A stretch of 64,000 nt of DNA. It comes from Proteus terrae subsp. cibarius. GTDB taxonomy: Bacteria; Pseudomonadota; Gammaproteobacteria; Enterobacterales; Enterobacteriaceae. This document shows positions 44,860-53,084 of the stretch, piece after piece (position 1 is the stretch's first letter; every line of letters begins with the position of its first letter). The stretch is from contig NZ_CP047349.1 in assembly GCF_011045835.1 (NCBI RefSeq), forward strand, positions 1,364,001-1,428,000, given 5' to 3'. Position numbers and translations under genes: made by a program. The notes under the pieces are model-generated. The model did not search any database. It was given only the letters and a program-made list of their open reading frames with translations, and was not told the DNA's origin.

Positions 44860-46284
44860 CTACCATTGTTTTACATCAATCATATTGTTTGATGGGGATA
44901 CTTTTGCGATATAAGAAGAGATATTATTACGAATATAAGGATTTTTTTCTTCAGGATACATTTTCCAAGCTTTTTTTAAATAATCCAATAGCTCATTATT
45001 GATATAATTTGATCTCGATAATGCCTGAATTGCACCTAAGCTGATCTCTTCATTCTCAGAGATTGCAAGTTCATAAAACGCTGATATTTTATCTTTTAAA
45101 TTAATATCATGTGAAGCCGCATAAATTGCACTTCTTATTATTTCTACATTTGGGTGAGTAAAGAATGGTTGAAAATCTTCAACTAAAATAGCGTTTAATT
45201 CGGTCAAAGAATAACCGATAAAACGCAGTGTATCTTCGTTATTAGTTACTTTAAGTATAGGGAGAAGACTCTCTTTGAAAAGAGCATATTGATCTTTATA
45301 TTTAAAGTAAATAATAGGAATAACGATATCTGTTTTTTCATCAAATGGAGCAACTAAAGCTTGCTGAATATAAGGCAGTGCTTGTTCTTTAAAATAGGTG
45401 GCTAAAACATTTAATGAAACTTTATATAATTCAATATCTTCAGTTTGTAGTTGTTGCCCTAAAAAATCCAAACTATTGTTGGATAATTCAGGTAGTTTAG
45501 TTAGTGAGTTAATTGCACTAATTTTTTTCGTAATATCTTCATTATTTTGTGCAAATTGAAGTAACATTTCTTCATTACCTCCCATTCGATGACCAAACCA
45601 GCTTGTGTCATAGCCTAAAATTACTTCATCTAACCAACGTTCATACCATTGTGAAAATGAAGTTTCATAGGAAAATGTGTAAGGAGTATCTGAATTAACC
45701 CAATCGGAGGTATATAAAATATGCCCTTTATAATCTCCATTAACTACTAATAATAGATCGTATTCGCAACCACAAGTACCTAAATAAAGCGTACCTTGAT
45801 GAACTCTATCGCAAATAGTATCAAAGTCTTCATCACTACAGTCTTCGGGTACATGACATAATGCTTTCCATTCATCGATATCCATTTTAGGGCTAAGTAA
45901 GCAAGGTAGGGCACAATTTTGTATGCCATTCCTATCGATTGCATCATCAAAAGCATATAGGCCATAGTAAGGGCCAGCGCCACCATAAGAGCCGGTGCCG
46001 CCGTTGCCAATTTGAGTTATAAAAGCGATATAATCTTCAGGAAATTCACATCCTATTTTTGCTTGTAGCTGATTAACTTTCTCTTTTGATAGCGGAGAAT
46101 TTAGCTGATATTTATGATTATCAGCACCAAACTCTTTATATTCATGATCAATACTAGTAACTAGTGCTAATTTCTCACGGATACGTTCAATAGGATTATC
46201 TGCATATTTTTTATTAAGTTGCTCCCATTGCTGCTCTGGTGTTAGCTCTTTGTTTTTTCTAATGATCGAGGAAATAAAACCCAT
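44860..46284 (-). CDS. SMI1/KNR4 (SUKH) domain protein with HEAT-like repeats
   Basis: A 474-residue cytoplasmic protein. Residues about 60-225 form a SUKH-1 domain ('LQAKIGCEFPEDYIAFITQIGNGG', '..YGLYAFDD', '..GTCGCEYDLLLVVNGDYKGHILYTSDW'). Residues about 240-460 are alpha-helical repeats like HEAT units. SUKH proteins are often immunity proteins of polymorphic toxins. No toxin gene is adjacent, and the large helical extension is unusual. It lies between the two RyhB genes. Confidence 0.75.
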   Translation of the reverse strand: MGFISSIIRKNKELTPEQQWEQLNKKYADNPIERIREKLALVTSIDHEYKEFGADNHKYQLNSPLSKEKVNQLQAKIGCEFPEDYIAFITQIGNGGTGSYGGAGPYYGLYAFDDAIDRNGIQNCALPCLLSPKMDIDEWKALCHVPEDCSDEDFDTICDRVHQGTLYLGTCGCEYDLLLVVNGDYKGHILYTSDWVNSDTPYTFSYETSFSQWYERWLDEVILGYDTSWFGHRMGGNEEMLLQFAQNNEDITKKISAINSLTKLPELSNNSLDFLGQQLQTEDIELYKVSLNVLATYFKEQALPYIQQALVAPFDEKTDIVIPIIYFKYKDQYALFKESLLPILKVTNNEDTLRFIGYSLTELNAILVEDFQPFFTHPNVEIIRSAIYAASHDINLKDKISAFYELAISENEEISLGAIQALSRSNYINNELLDYLKKAWKMYPEEKNPYIRNNISSYIAKVSPSNNMIDVKQW

Positions 46285-46484
46285 AATTTAAAATCCCTAT
46301 CGATGTATGGTTTAATTATAAAGTGGTTATTTCATAATCCTTTTAGACAGTGATAACCAAATACAATATTATTATTTTACTTAATTTTTACTATAAACTA
46401 TTTTAGCTTCAATAAGATAATAGCATTTTGTATGAAAGCTTATCCATCATTTAGTGTTAAGTGGCGTATGGTTTTATGCAGATA

Positions 46485-46582
46485 AAAAAAGACCAACGCT
46501 AGGAGAGTTGGTCAATAAATACTAGAAGCAATGTGAGCAATGTCGTTGTGAAAAACCAAGTAAAATACTCAACCATTCACAA
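46485..46582 (-). ncRNA. ryhB: RyhB-like small RNA, copy 2
   Basis: The minus strand has the same core (CGACATTGCTCACATTGC, then TTCTAGTATT) as copy 1 and the same 5' part. It ends in a different terminator stem, GACCAAC / GTTGGTC at 46491-46513, with a T run. The promoter TTGACA (46611-46616), 17 bases, TATCTT (46588-46593) is identical in layout. A protein frame from 46533 lies over this unit but is spurious. Two copies permit divergence of targets or timing. Confidence 0.9.
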
Positions 46583-46583
46583 G

Positions 46584-46602
46584 GTAAAAGATAATCATTA
46601 TC
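46584..46602. promoter_or_regulatory. Fur box of RyhB copy 2
   Basis: Same 19 bases as the first copy, GTAAAAGATAATCATTATC, overlapping the sRNA promoter. Confidence 0.88.
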
Positions 46603-46669
46603 ATTTGATATGTCAACCCTATGAAGATTATGGTCACTATTTATTCACACTAAAAGTCAATAAATTCTC

Positions 46670-46831
46670 TTACTTTATAGAAACCAAAGTGGGAATTTTA
46701 TTATTAATAACAATAAGATCACTATTTTCTGATTGAGGGCTTATTGTATTTTTAACAGCATGCATTTTTTTCATTTTATTGACTAAATCTTTAAAGTGTT
46801 TCGAGCGTAAATGTATCGTTTTCTTAACCAT
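46670..46831 (-). CDS. 53-residue basic protein, probably iron-regulated
   Basis: The minus strand has AAGGAGAAAACTC before an ATG, and the product reads MVKKTIHLRSKHFKDLVNKM.... It is Lys-rich in its first 26 residues and ends NNKIPTLVSIK. A Fur box lies 55 bases upstream. Size, Fur control and the strong ribosome site recall HemP-type small haem-uptake activators, but the HemP motif is not clear. It ends about 70 bases before the second RyhB promoter on the same strand. I do not name it. Confidence 0.6.
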   Translation of the reverse strand: MVKKTIHLRSKHFKDLVNKMKKMHAVKNTISPQSENSDLIVINNKIPTLVSIK

Positions 46832-46885
46832 GAGTTTTCTCCTTATTGATGATAGTCATAACAATAATAAGGATACCCACTAAAT

Positions 46886-46904
46886 GCAAATGATAATCAC
46901 TACC
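46886..46904. promoter_or_regulatory. Fur box upstream of the 53-residue gene
   Basis: GCAAATGATAATCACTACC matches the Fur consensus at 15 of 19 positions and faces the minus-strand small gene. It is also about 150 bases before the 5'-nucleotidase gene on the plus strand. Confidence 0.65.
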
Positions 46905-47056
46905 ATTTGGTGTGGTATATAATTTGATGATAGATGCTCATAAGTAGGTAAACAGTATTATTTTGTCTGCACTTTTGTGTACAAGTTTTCTTATCTTCAG
47001 TCTTTTGAAAGAGTGATATTATGAAGAATAAAAGGAACTAATAGGGAATTTTTGCG

Positions 47057-47992
47057 ATGGCGTATGATTTGACGAAGAGATTAGTCATAGGGCTTTCTTC
47101 TAGTGCATTATTTGATTTGCAAGAATCAGATAATATTTTTCGTACACAAGGGGAGGAAGCTTATCGAAAGTATCAACATAAAATGCAGGATATGCCTTTG
47201 GATAAAGGTGTTGCATTTCCTTTTATTAGTCGCCTTTTGAAATTAAATAACATTAGACCTGACGATCCTCTAGTTGAAGTTATTTTATTATCCAGAAATG
47301 ATCCCGACACTGGATTAAGAGTGATGAATTCTATTGAACATTATAACTTAGGGATCACTCGAGCTGTATTTCTTCAAGGAAAATCGCCTCATATTTATAT
47401 TCCAGCATTTGATATAGAGTTATTTTTATCTGCTGATCATGATGATGTTTTACAAGCGATTAATGCAAATTATCCAGCAGGGCAGATATTAGCCGGTCAT
47501 GTTAATGATGATGATGCTGATGAATTAAGAATTGCTTTTGACTTTGATGGTGTGATTGCTGATGATGAAGCAGAGGTTATTTATAAAACTTCAGGCGAAT
47601 TGTCTCAATTTCATAATCATGAAGCCAAAATGGTTGATGTACCTCATAACCCAGGACCATTAAAAAAATTCTTACTGCGTATTTCTGATATTCAAAAATT
47701 GGAATTAGAGAAAGTAAAACAAGATCCTACTTATATTCCATTACTTAAGATCTCTATTGTTACTGCGCGCAATGCACCATCTCATAAACGAGTTATTAAC
47801 ACGATGAGAGCATGGGGAATTTCTGTCAATGAAGCTTTTTTTATGGGTGGGGTAGAGAAAGCTAATGTTCTGAGAATTTTAAAACCACATATATTCTTTG
47901 ATGACCAAAAACTGCATTTAAAATCATCATCTGAATTACCTTCGGTGCATATTCCTTTTGGAATAGCTAATAAGAGTGTTGATAATAAATAA
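47057..47992 (+). CDS. 5'-nucleotidase (PF06189-type)
   Basis: A 311-residue cytosolic enzyme of the bacterial 5'-nucleotidase family. Residues 3-20 ('LTKRLVIGLSSSALFDL') and 150-175 ('LRIAFDFDGVIADDEAEVIY', a HAD-type DxDxV motif) are typical, and 'KISIVTARNAPSHKRVINTMRAWG' and 'FFDDQKLHL' complete the site. It removes phosphate from nucleoside monophosphates. GGGAA lies before the ATG. Confidence 0.87.
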   Translation: MAYDLTKRLVIGLSSSALFDLQESDNIFRTQGEEAYRKYQHKMQDMPLDKGVAFPFISRLLKLNNIRPDDPLVEVILLSRNDPDTGLRVMNSIEHYNLGITRAVFLQGKSPHIYIPAFDIELFLSADHDDVLQAINANYPAGQILAGHVNDDDADELRIAFDFDGVIADDEAEVIYKTSGELSQFHNHEAKMVDVPHNPGPLKKFLLRISDIQKLELEKVKQDPTYIPLLKISIVTARNAPSHKRVINTMRAWGISVNEAFFMGGVEKANVLRILKPHIFFDDQKLHLKSSSELPSVHIPFGIANKSVDNK

Positions 47993-48213
47993 GATACTTT
48001 TAATGAATTGAGTGTCTGGTATATATAGCATACACTCAATTTTTCTTTTGTCTAATTATGTTTTTAATTCAGTTTAAATAATAAAATCGCTCAATACTGG
48101 ATCTATTTTATAAGAGTGGTATGGTATTAAATAATTACTGAAAATTATAAATTTAAAATGTTTATAATTAATTTAAAGAGGCTGAAAATTTAATTTAAAT
48201 AAGGAAAATTGAA

Positions 48214-48390
48214 GTGGATAATAATCATAAATTTTTTTCTGACGATGTGTGCCCTAAAACTGCATTATATGGTCAATTTTATGGTGATAATCACTATGCT
48301 GGCCGAGATTACGAACGGAAAATATATTATGGGAATAAATTCCCAAAAACTAAGAAAGGTTTTTATTTTAAAAAATTAATGAATTTTTAA
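48214..48390 (+). CDS. 58-residue small protein
   Basis: A GTG start with AAGGAAAA upstream. The product reads MDNNHKFFSDDVCPKTALYG..., then YAGRDYERKIYYGNKFPKTKKGFYFKK. The 'CPKTALYGQF' and 'GNKFPKT' pattern recalls the YjzC-like small proteins, which have no known function. Tyr and Lys are frequent, and there is one Cys and no membrane span. Confidence 0.5.
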   Translation: MDNNHKFFSDDVCPKTALYGQFYGDNHYAGRDYERKIYYGNKFPKTKKGFYFKKLMNF

Positions 48391-48572
48391 TAATAAAAAT
48401 AACAAGCAAATATGATAGAGTCTATTCTTAATAGAGATATCCATGTGATTTAAACTGATATATATTTAAAATAAATTGATGATTGCGTAACTAATACAAT
48501 TTACTATACTGAAAAATAACAGCGTAGCAAAATTTATTATTAAATCTTTTCAATACCAATAGGTTGATAACC
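48391..48572. other. intergenic region
   Basis: AT-rich DNA, no gene or hairpin of note. Confidence 0.3.
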
Positions 48573-48797
48573 TTAGCATAACGGTTTGAAATGTTCACCT
48601 GAATTATTTGGCATTAGATGAATGTGAAAATCACCGATTTTGCTCAATAAAACGCAATCATCAACATCTTTCAGATTGTCTTTATGTTGTTGCTGACTAT
48701 CTACTAAAAGTGTTGCAATAGCTCTCTCTTTATCTCCAAACCATGCTTCTTTTAACGCAGGCCAAGCATCTGTATTTTTTCTTTTTTTATCAATGTG
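48573..48797 (-). pseudogene. 5'-truncated gene of unknown family
   Basis: An open minus-strand frame of about 74 codons reads KNTDAWPALKEAWFGDKERA... and ends HFKPLC with a stop. It has no ATG, GTG or TTG start, and upstream codons are TAA TAA. Runs of seven and six A at its beginning suggest a slippage shift. It probably is the surviving C-terminal part of a gene. Confidence 0.5.
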
Positions 48798-48922
48798 TTA
48801 TTAATTAAATAACCATATTGAGAGCAAGTGTAAAAATTAAGATGATTAATTTTTTATGAACTAAATTATTTATTTTTAATCTAAATATTAGTTATTAATT
48901 TTAAATATTATTTGGAGTAGAT

Positions 48923-49102
48923 ATGAGATTACTTATGCTTTTGAGTGTTTTTTTGATTTCTGCTTGCTCATCAACTGGAGCAATAGAATCTCAAGAAAGT
49001 AAAAGCCATAAAGAGGATCCATATTCTGATAGCACATTAAATAGTATTAAGACTAATCAGAATATTTATATTGAGCAGCAACGTAGTAAAGGAAATTTTT
49101 AA
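48923..49102 (+). CDS. 59-residue lipoprotein
   Basis: ATG with GGAG upstream. The product starts MRLLMLLSVFLISACSST, a clear lipobox with lipidated Cys at 15, followed by a short polar tail of 44 residues ending QQRSKGNF. It is anchored in the outer or inner membrane. A good terminator follows. Function unknown. Confidence 0.65.
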   Translation: MRLLMLLSVFLISACSSTGAIESQESKSHKEDPYSDSTLNSIKTNQNIYIEQQRSKGNF

Positions 49103-49129
49103 GTTGTTAAAATAAATGATTGCTTTTGG

Positions 49130-49150
49130 GGCCACCTAAGTGGCCTTTTT
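49130..49150 (+). terminator. intrinsic terminator
   Basis: GGCCAC-CTAA-GTGGCC hairpin and five T residues after the small lipoprotein gene. Confidence 0.85.
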
Positions 49151-49385
49151 ATATGCAGAAATATAAAACATGGCATATTAATAGAAATTTTTTAAATTTC
49201 CAGTATAAGAATAAGGTACGCATTATTATTGTAATTGAGGGTATTAAATAATAACTTCATAAAAAATAGTAAGAATAAAAGGGTGCATCGGGTAGATAAC
49301 AAATAAAAAAGAGAAAAAAAGTAATGGAATCTTAAGGTATACGGAGCTATATTTATATTCAGATAATTTATGAGATGAGGCTGTG

Positions 49386-49742
49386 ATGAATAGAAAAGAA
49401 TTAATTAATTATATTAAAGAAAACTATAATGCAGAGCCTGAGTGTTTATGGATTAAATATCCAAATTATATAGTTTTTAGGCATAATAGTAATTCGAAGT
49501 GGTTCGCAGCTATAATGGATGTTCTAGAAAGTAAATTATCTGATAATGGTAGTAGGAATATGGTCGATGTTATAAATTTAAAAGTTATGCCAAATTTAAC
49601 GGGATCATTACGATTGAAAAAAGGAGTATACCCAGCTTACCATATGAATAAAGAGCATTGGATTTCTATTAGCCTCTCATCTGAATTTGATGATAACGAA
49701 TTAAAATCTTTAATTTCTGAAAGCTATAATTTGACACAATAA
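49386..49742 (+). CDS. MmcQ/YjbR family protein
   Basis: A 118-residue protein of the YjbR fold: 'LINYIKENYNAEPECLWIKYPNYIVFRHNSNSKWFAAIM' and '...VYPAYHMNKEHWISISLSSEFDDNELKSLISESY' are the characteristic strands and last helix. The family resembles a DNA-binding double-wing fold, but its role is unsettled. A GTG three bases upstream is an alternative start. Confidence 0.8.
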   Translation: MNRKELINYIKENYNAEPECLWIKYPNYIVFRHNSNSKWFAAIMDVLESKLSDNGSRNMVDVINLKVMPNLTGSLRLKKGVYPAYHMNKEHWISISLSSEFDDNELKSLISESYNLTQ

Positions 49743-49942
49743 TTTTATTAATATAGCTTACTCAATTTTTAAACACTTTCTAATTATATAAGTTAATTTA
49801 TTATATAGCATTTTCATATACGCCTTTATTGAATTTTATCTAATATTAGTCATTTTAAATGTGCTTACATCTTCTTTTTGAGTAAGCCTATGAGAATGTA
49901 AAAATCGGTGAGTATATAAATGATAGCTTGTTAAAAAACGAC

Positions 49943-50524
49943 TTAATCATAATGAGAAAAAGCCTTTCTTATCGTAATAATAGTTATTCCTCCAAAAAAT
50001 ATAATGAAGGAAATAAGCAAATAAAATATTATAAAATTAGCATCACTCTCTTTAAAGATCATCATTACTAATAAAATAAATAGAAAAAATAAAAAGAATT
50101 TCTTATCACTATTGATCATGCAATACACGTAAGAAACAAAAATAGACACTAAAAGGAAAGTAAAATAGGCGATAAGTAAAGCAACAAACTCTAGGCTGTT
50201 AAAAAAATTAGCAGGTATTTCTTCTTCGTGGAATATCATTATCAGCACGATGGCGGTTGCTATAAAACTCATTAAAGTAAAGATTAAAGTGACAAATTTA
50301 TTAGTATATAAAAATGATAGTTGCTTAAAATAAATAACTTTTATTGAAATTTCTAAAGAAGACACCAACACGATAATACTGATAAAGAAAATGGCAGAAG
50401 AAGTAGCTAACTAAATAATATTATCATAACCAAATGTAGATATACTGAGATAGAGCGATATCACTAAAGATAATACTGGGGATATAAATGTTAGCAACTT
50501 TTTCTTTTTTTGTTTGTCGTTCAT
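49943..50524 (-). pseudogene. membrane protein gene interrupted by an amber codon
   Basis: The minus strand reads MNDKQKKKKLLTFISPVLSL... from ATG at 50524, meets an in-frame TAG at 50413-50411 (codon 38), and continues in the same frame to 49943. It thus forms one 193-codon gene with about five spans. The part after the stop can only restart at a weak GTG (50371). Reading is intact on both sides, so this is a single point change, a readthrough case or a recent loss. Confidence 0.7.
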
Positions 50525-50566
50525 ATTACTATCCATTATAAAAACAACAAGATACCAATTAGATAT

Positions 50567-50642
50567 TAGAAATTGATAACAGAGTGATTATATAAGTCGG
50601 TCAGTCCTATCGATCATCGGCACTATTCTGTTTTTAAATACC
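50567..50642. repeat. copy 2 of holE-end repeat (scar)
   Basis: About 70 bases match 20887-20960, covering the last codons of a holE-like frame (YLKTE and stop on the minus strand) and the DNA beyond it. No more of the gene is present, so this marks a former phage or element end. Confidence 0.6.
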
Positions 50643-50665
50643 ACGTATAATTTTGACGCTGATAC

Positions 50666-51184
50666 TTATTTTAATTTGATATTATTATTTTTTGCCCACT
50701 TCCTTAATCTCCCATTAGCGTTAGCATACGGTGAAGATGTGTTAAATGATATCATCCTACCCATCGTCCATTTTGTGTACCATGGTTTGCCATATAAAAT
50801 ATCATCAGTTCTCTCATTAATAAGCTTCACAATTTCATTTTTTGTAGTCTGAAGTTCAGCTACCAATGAGTCATAATTTAATTCACTGTAATCTGAGTAA
50901 AATTTTTGAGCAAGAAGACCAAGTTGGTTCCACTTATAACCCGTGTCTGGAAAATCGACAGGTAGACCTTTAGCATCAGATGTGATCCATTTTACAACAA
51001 GAGAATTCCATCCGAGTAAATATGAAACAAGATCACGAACACTCATCTCTGTTCCTTTGGCGTGCCCATCCATTGAATATTCTGAGGTGATTTCTGCCGG
51101 TATCACATTAAGATAACTAATTAATTTATTGAAATTTTTATCAATAGCTAAGAGTAATTCAACTTTTGTTTGTGGTACGCTCAT
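50666..51184 (-). CDS. ClbS/DfsB family protein
   Basis: A 172-residue four-helix-bundle protein. 'SVPQTKVELLLAIDKNFNKL', '..GTEMSVRDLVSYLLGWNSLVVKW', 'FPDTGYKWNQLG' and '...KPWYTKWTMGRMISFNTSSPYANANGRLRKW' fit ClbS/DfsB (DUF1706), a family that includes the colibactin self-protection hydrolase. Here no genotoxin genes are nearby. The ATG at 51184 is preferred, with GAGATGGA upstream. Confidence 0.82.
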   Translation of the reverse strand: MSVPQTKVELLLAIDKNFNKLISYLNVIPAEITSEYSMDGHAKGTEMSVRDLVSYLLGWNSLVVKWITSDAKGLPVDFPDTGYKWNQLGLLAQKFYSDYSELNYDSLVAELQTTKNEIVKLINERTDDILYGKPWYTKWTMGRMISFNTSSPYANANGRLRKWAKNNNIKLK

Positions 51185-51641
51185 AAGGAATTCCATCTCA
51201 TTAAAATAGAGAAATTATAAGGGGGTGTAGTGTTTGAAAACAAATTAATTATGTACTATCCACCACAATATGGGAAAGACTCTTTTATAAACAGTGTAAC
51301 CGTTAATTTTTGAATATAATTGGATCTCTATTTTTAAATAGTGAGCGATTTATTCTTTACCACACTTAATTTTATCAGAGCTCCGCGATTGTGGAGCTGT
51401 TTTTGTTAATTAACTCACTTGTTTAATATAAAAGAGATAGGAATATCTTGAAATTTAGACTTTATGCTATTTTTTAATATTTTATATAAGGTATCTATCA
51501 GCTATGAGTTCCACCTTGTTGAAGGAGGAATACCGTCTGATTTTATATATAAAAAATGGGATCAAAACAGAGTAAAATATCAGCTTCAATATGTTCATTT
51601 GTGCTTTTAAATTTAATTATCTGTCCATTCACCGTTGGTTC
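51185..51641. other. region with orphan terminator
   Basis: No protein gene is visible. The DNA between the ClbS-like gene and the attachment-like repeat is AT-rich. It holds a strong plus-strand terminator at 51379, with no plus-strand gene before it. Confidence 0.4.
51379..51404 (+). terminator. orphan intrinsic terminator
   Basis: AGCTCC / GGAGCT stem and a T tail. There is no upstream plus-strand gene, so it may end a small RNA or be a leftover of the decayed element. Confidence 0.6.
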
Positions 51642-51740
51642 CAAATTTCAGGCATAGAAAAACCAACCTTAAGAGGTTGGTTTTTCTAAAGAATTTTGGT
51701 CGGCATGATAGGATTTGAACCTACAACTCTTGATACCCCA
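51642..51740 (-). repeat. displaced copy of tRNA-Pro 3' half with its terminator (att-like)
   Basis: Bases 51697-51740 copy the tRNA-Pro gene from the anticodon to CCA, with several substitutions. Bases 51642-51696 copy the DNA just past the tRNA, including the AAAACCAACC hairpin. The other copy is 52867-52965. A direct repeat of a tRNA 3' end is what integration into a tRNA leaves behind. Confidence 0.8.
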
Positions 51741-51875
51741 TAAAACTGACTTTAAGGTATCTAACACTTTGATTATAAATTTAAATAATACATTTTATGT
51801 AGTTGAATACAGTTCCTAAATTAGCTGAATTCATTGTATATAATTGATATCTAAACCAAATGAAAGTGATGAAAA

Positions 51876-52349
51876 ATGAAATATAAACCGATGCCGAAAG
51901 AACTTGTTTTGTTGGATGTTGAGAAAATCAATGGCTACTTATGTGCTGTTGAGTCACTGAACAGAGAGCCAAATGTTGCTCCTGACTATGAATGCACTTA
52001 TGTGGAAGAAAAAACGACGTTACTTAGTTCGGTTCAGTCAGTGATTATTCCTCATAGCGATAAACATTCCATTGAGCATTGGAACGTTTCGTTAGAGCAA
52101 CTCAGTGAAAACGATATGATTAAAATAGTGGAAGAATGGTTTTTTCAGCTTGGTATTGCTGCAAGGCATTCGGAGTTACTAAAGAATTTAGTCGTTGGTT
52201 TTAGAGATTTAATTCAGCCATACACTATAGGTTCTTCAATATATAGGGTGAATATGATCCCGCCAATTTGGTACGCAATACGCTGGGATAATTTTGTGAT
52301 TCATTCCAAGCATGGTTCTCTTTTATTTGAATTTAACTTTAGTGATTAA
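51876..52349 (+). CDS. hypothetical protein of the integrated remnant
   Basis: A 157-residue soluble protein inside the tRNA-Pro remnant. It has an AAAGTGATG ribosome site. It is predicted mixed alpha/beta, Trp/Tyr-rich near the end ('PPIWYAIRWDNFVIHS'), with no family I recognise. Context suggests cargo of the lost element. Confidence 0.6.
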   Translation: MKYKPMPKELVLLDVEKINGYLCAVESLNREPNVAPDYECTYVEEKTTLLSSVQSVIIPHSDKHSIEHWNVSLEQLSENDMIKIVEEWFFQLGIAARHSELLKNLVVGFRDLIQPYTIGSSIYRVNMIPPIWYAIRWDNFVIHSKHGSLLFEFNFSD

Positions 52350-52390
52350 ATTATTTGTGAGCAGTTGTACTGCTAAGAGAGGCAAGACCA

Positions 52391-52489
52391 ATGGCAAAAA
52401 CAGTAGTAGAACGTAAAGTGAAACAACGTAAGTGGTAAAGGGAGTCTGGCGTTACCAAGATTGAATTATTTATTGATGAGCAAGAATAA
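52391..52489 (+). pseudogene. remnant of a small phage/plasmid-type DNA-binding gene
   Basis: The frame reads MAKTVVERKVKQRKW, stop, then RESGVTKIELFIDEQE and stop. Proteins of the form 'MAKTV.ERK..QR...RESG..K.E..ID' are common small phage genes of ribbon-helix-helix style. Here the gene has one internal stop and a lost 3' end. Confidence 0.5.
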
Positions 52490-52509
52490 GTTTTATAATC
52501 TTATTAATA

Positions 52510-52743
52510 CTACTTCGCTTTCAAATACTGTACTGAATTCCCGTCCGGCAATTTCTTACTTCTCTCACGATAAAAAGCTAGCCGTTCATTAAAATACTCA
52601 CGCAAATGTGCTGGTTGCTGTCGTTCTATTTCCGAGGCTACAACTGGCATATTTAAACGTTCTTTATATGCAATACCACTCGCAGATAGATCGACGTTAA
52701 TTTTGTCTTTTTCTTCCTGAGTTAGCTCAGCTAGATTTTTCAT
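52510..52743 (-). CDS. DNA polymerase III theta subunit-like protein
   Basis: A 77-residue protein closely matching E. coli HolE as I recall it: '[23 protein letters not shown]', '[35 protein letters not shown]'. Theta binds and stabilises the proofreading epsilon subunit. It sits inside an element remnant, and broken copies occur at 20942 and 50567, so this is probably an element-borne homologue like P1 Hot rather than the housekeeping gene. It reads on the minus strand and ends 181 bases past the element's small gene. Confidence 0.87.
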   Translation of the reverse strand: MKNLAELTQEEKDKINVDLSASGIAYKERLNMPVVASEIERQQPAHLREYFNERLAFYRERSKKLPDGNSVQYLKAK

Positions 52744-52832
52744 TTGATAAGCTCTGTTAATGAGTTTGAGGTGAATTATAGCATAGAAACAGGGCGAGAA
52801 TTGAGCTGTAACTCGGGTAAATCTGATGGGGG

Positions 52833-52863
52833 TTTTACCCCAGTTTTACCCCTATTTTACCCC
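52833..52863. repeat. three TTTTACCCC repeats, 11-base spacing
   Basis: TTTTACCCC occurs at 52833, 52844 and 52855, one helical turn apart. They lie just outside the tRNA-side attachment repeat, so they are candidate integrase or excisionase arm sites. Confidence 0.55.
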
Positions 52864-52866
52864 TCT

Positions 52867-52965
52867 CAAATTTCAGGTATAAAAAAACCAACCGTAAGTG
52901 GTTGGTTTTCTTAAATATTGTTGGTCGGCATGATAGGATTTGAACCTACGACCCCCGACACCCCA
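52867..52965 (-). other. attachment-like repeat, tRNA side
   Basis: The intact partner of 51642-51740. It includes the tRNA-Pro 3' half and its terminator. Confidence 0.75.
52881..52910 (-). terminator. terminator of tRNA-Pro
   Basis: On the minus strand the AAAACCAACC / GGTTGGTTTT hairpin and a T run follow the tRNA by about 12 bases. The same hairpin is in the displaced copy. Confidence 0.75.
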
Positions 52966-52998
52966 TGACGGTGCGCTACCAGGCTGCGCTACATGCCG
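52922..52998 (-). tRNA. proL: tRNA-Pro (anticodon GGG)
   Basis: The 77-base minus-strand gene starts CGGCATGTAGCGCAGCCTGG. It has the anticodon arm CACCGTCATGGGGTGTCGG with GGG, the T arm GGTTCAAATCC and an encoded CCA. It is the E. coli proL type, and proL also lies next to yejM in E. coli. It serves as integration site. Confidence 0.95.
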
Positions 52999-53084
52999 TT
53001 TGTGCCCTGTATATTACTGTTTTTGAGTGCTAAAGCAACCCTTTGCTAATTAAGTGACGTAATTTTGTGCGTCACTTAATAGCG

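Noticed and set aside
46533..46736. 67-residue plus-strand reading frame
   Set aside because: It runs through the RyhB copy 2 core, its Fur box and the antisense of the 53-residue gene. It has no ribosome site and is a by-product of those elements.
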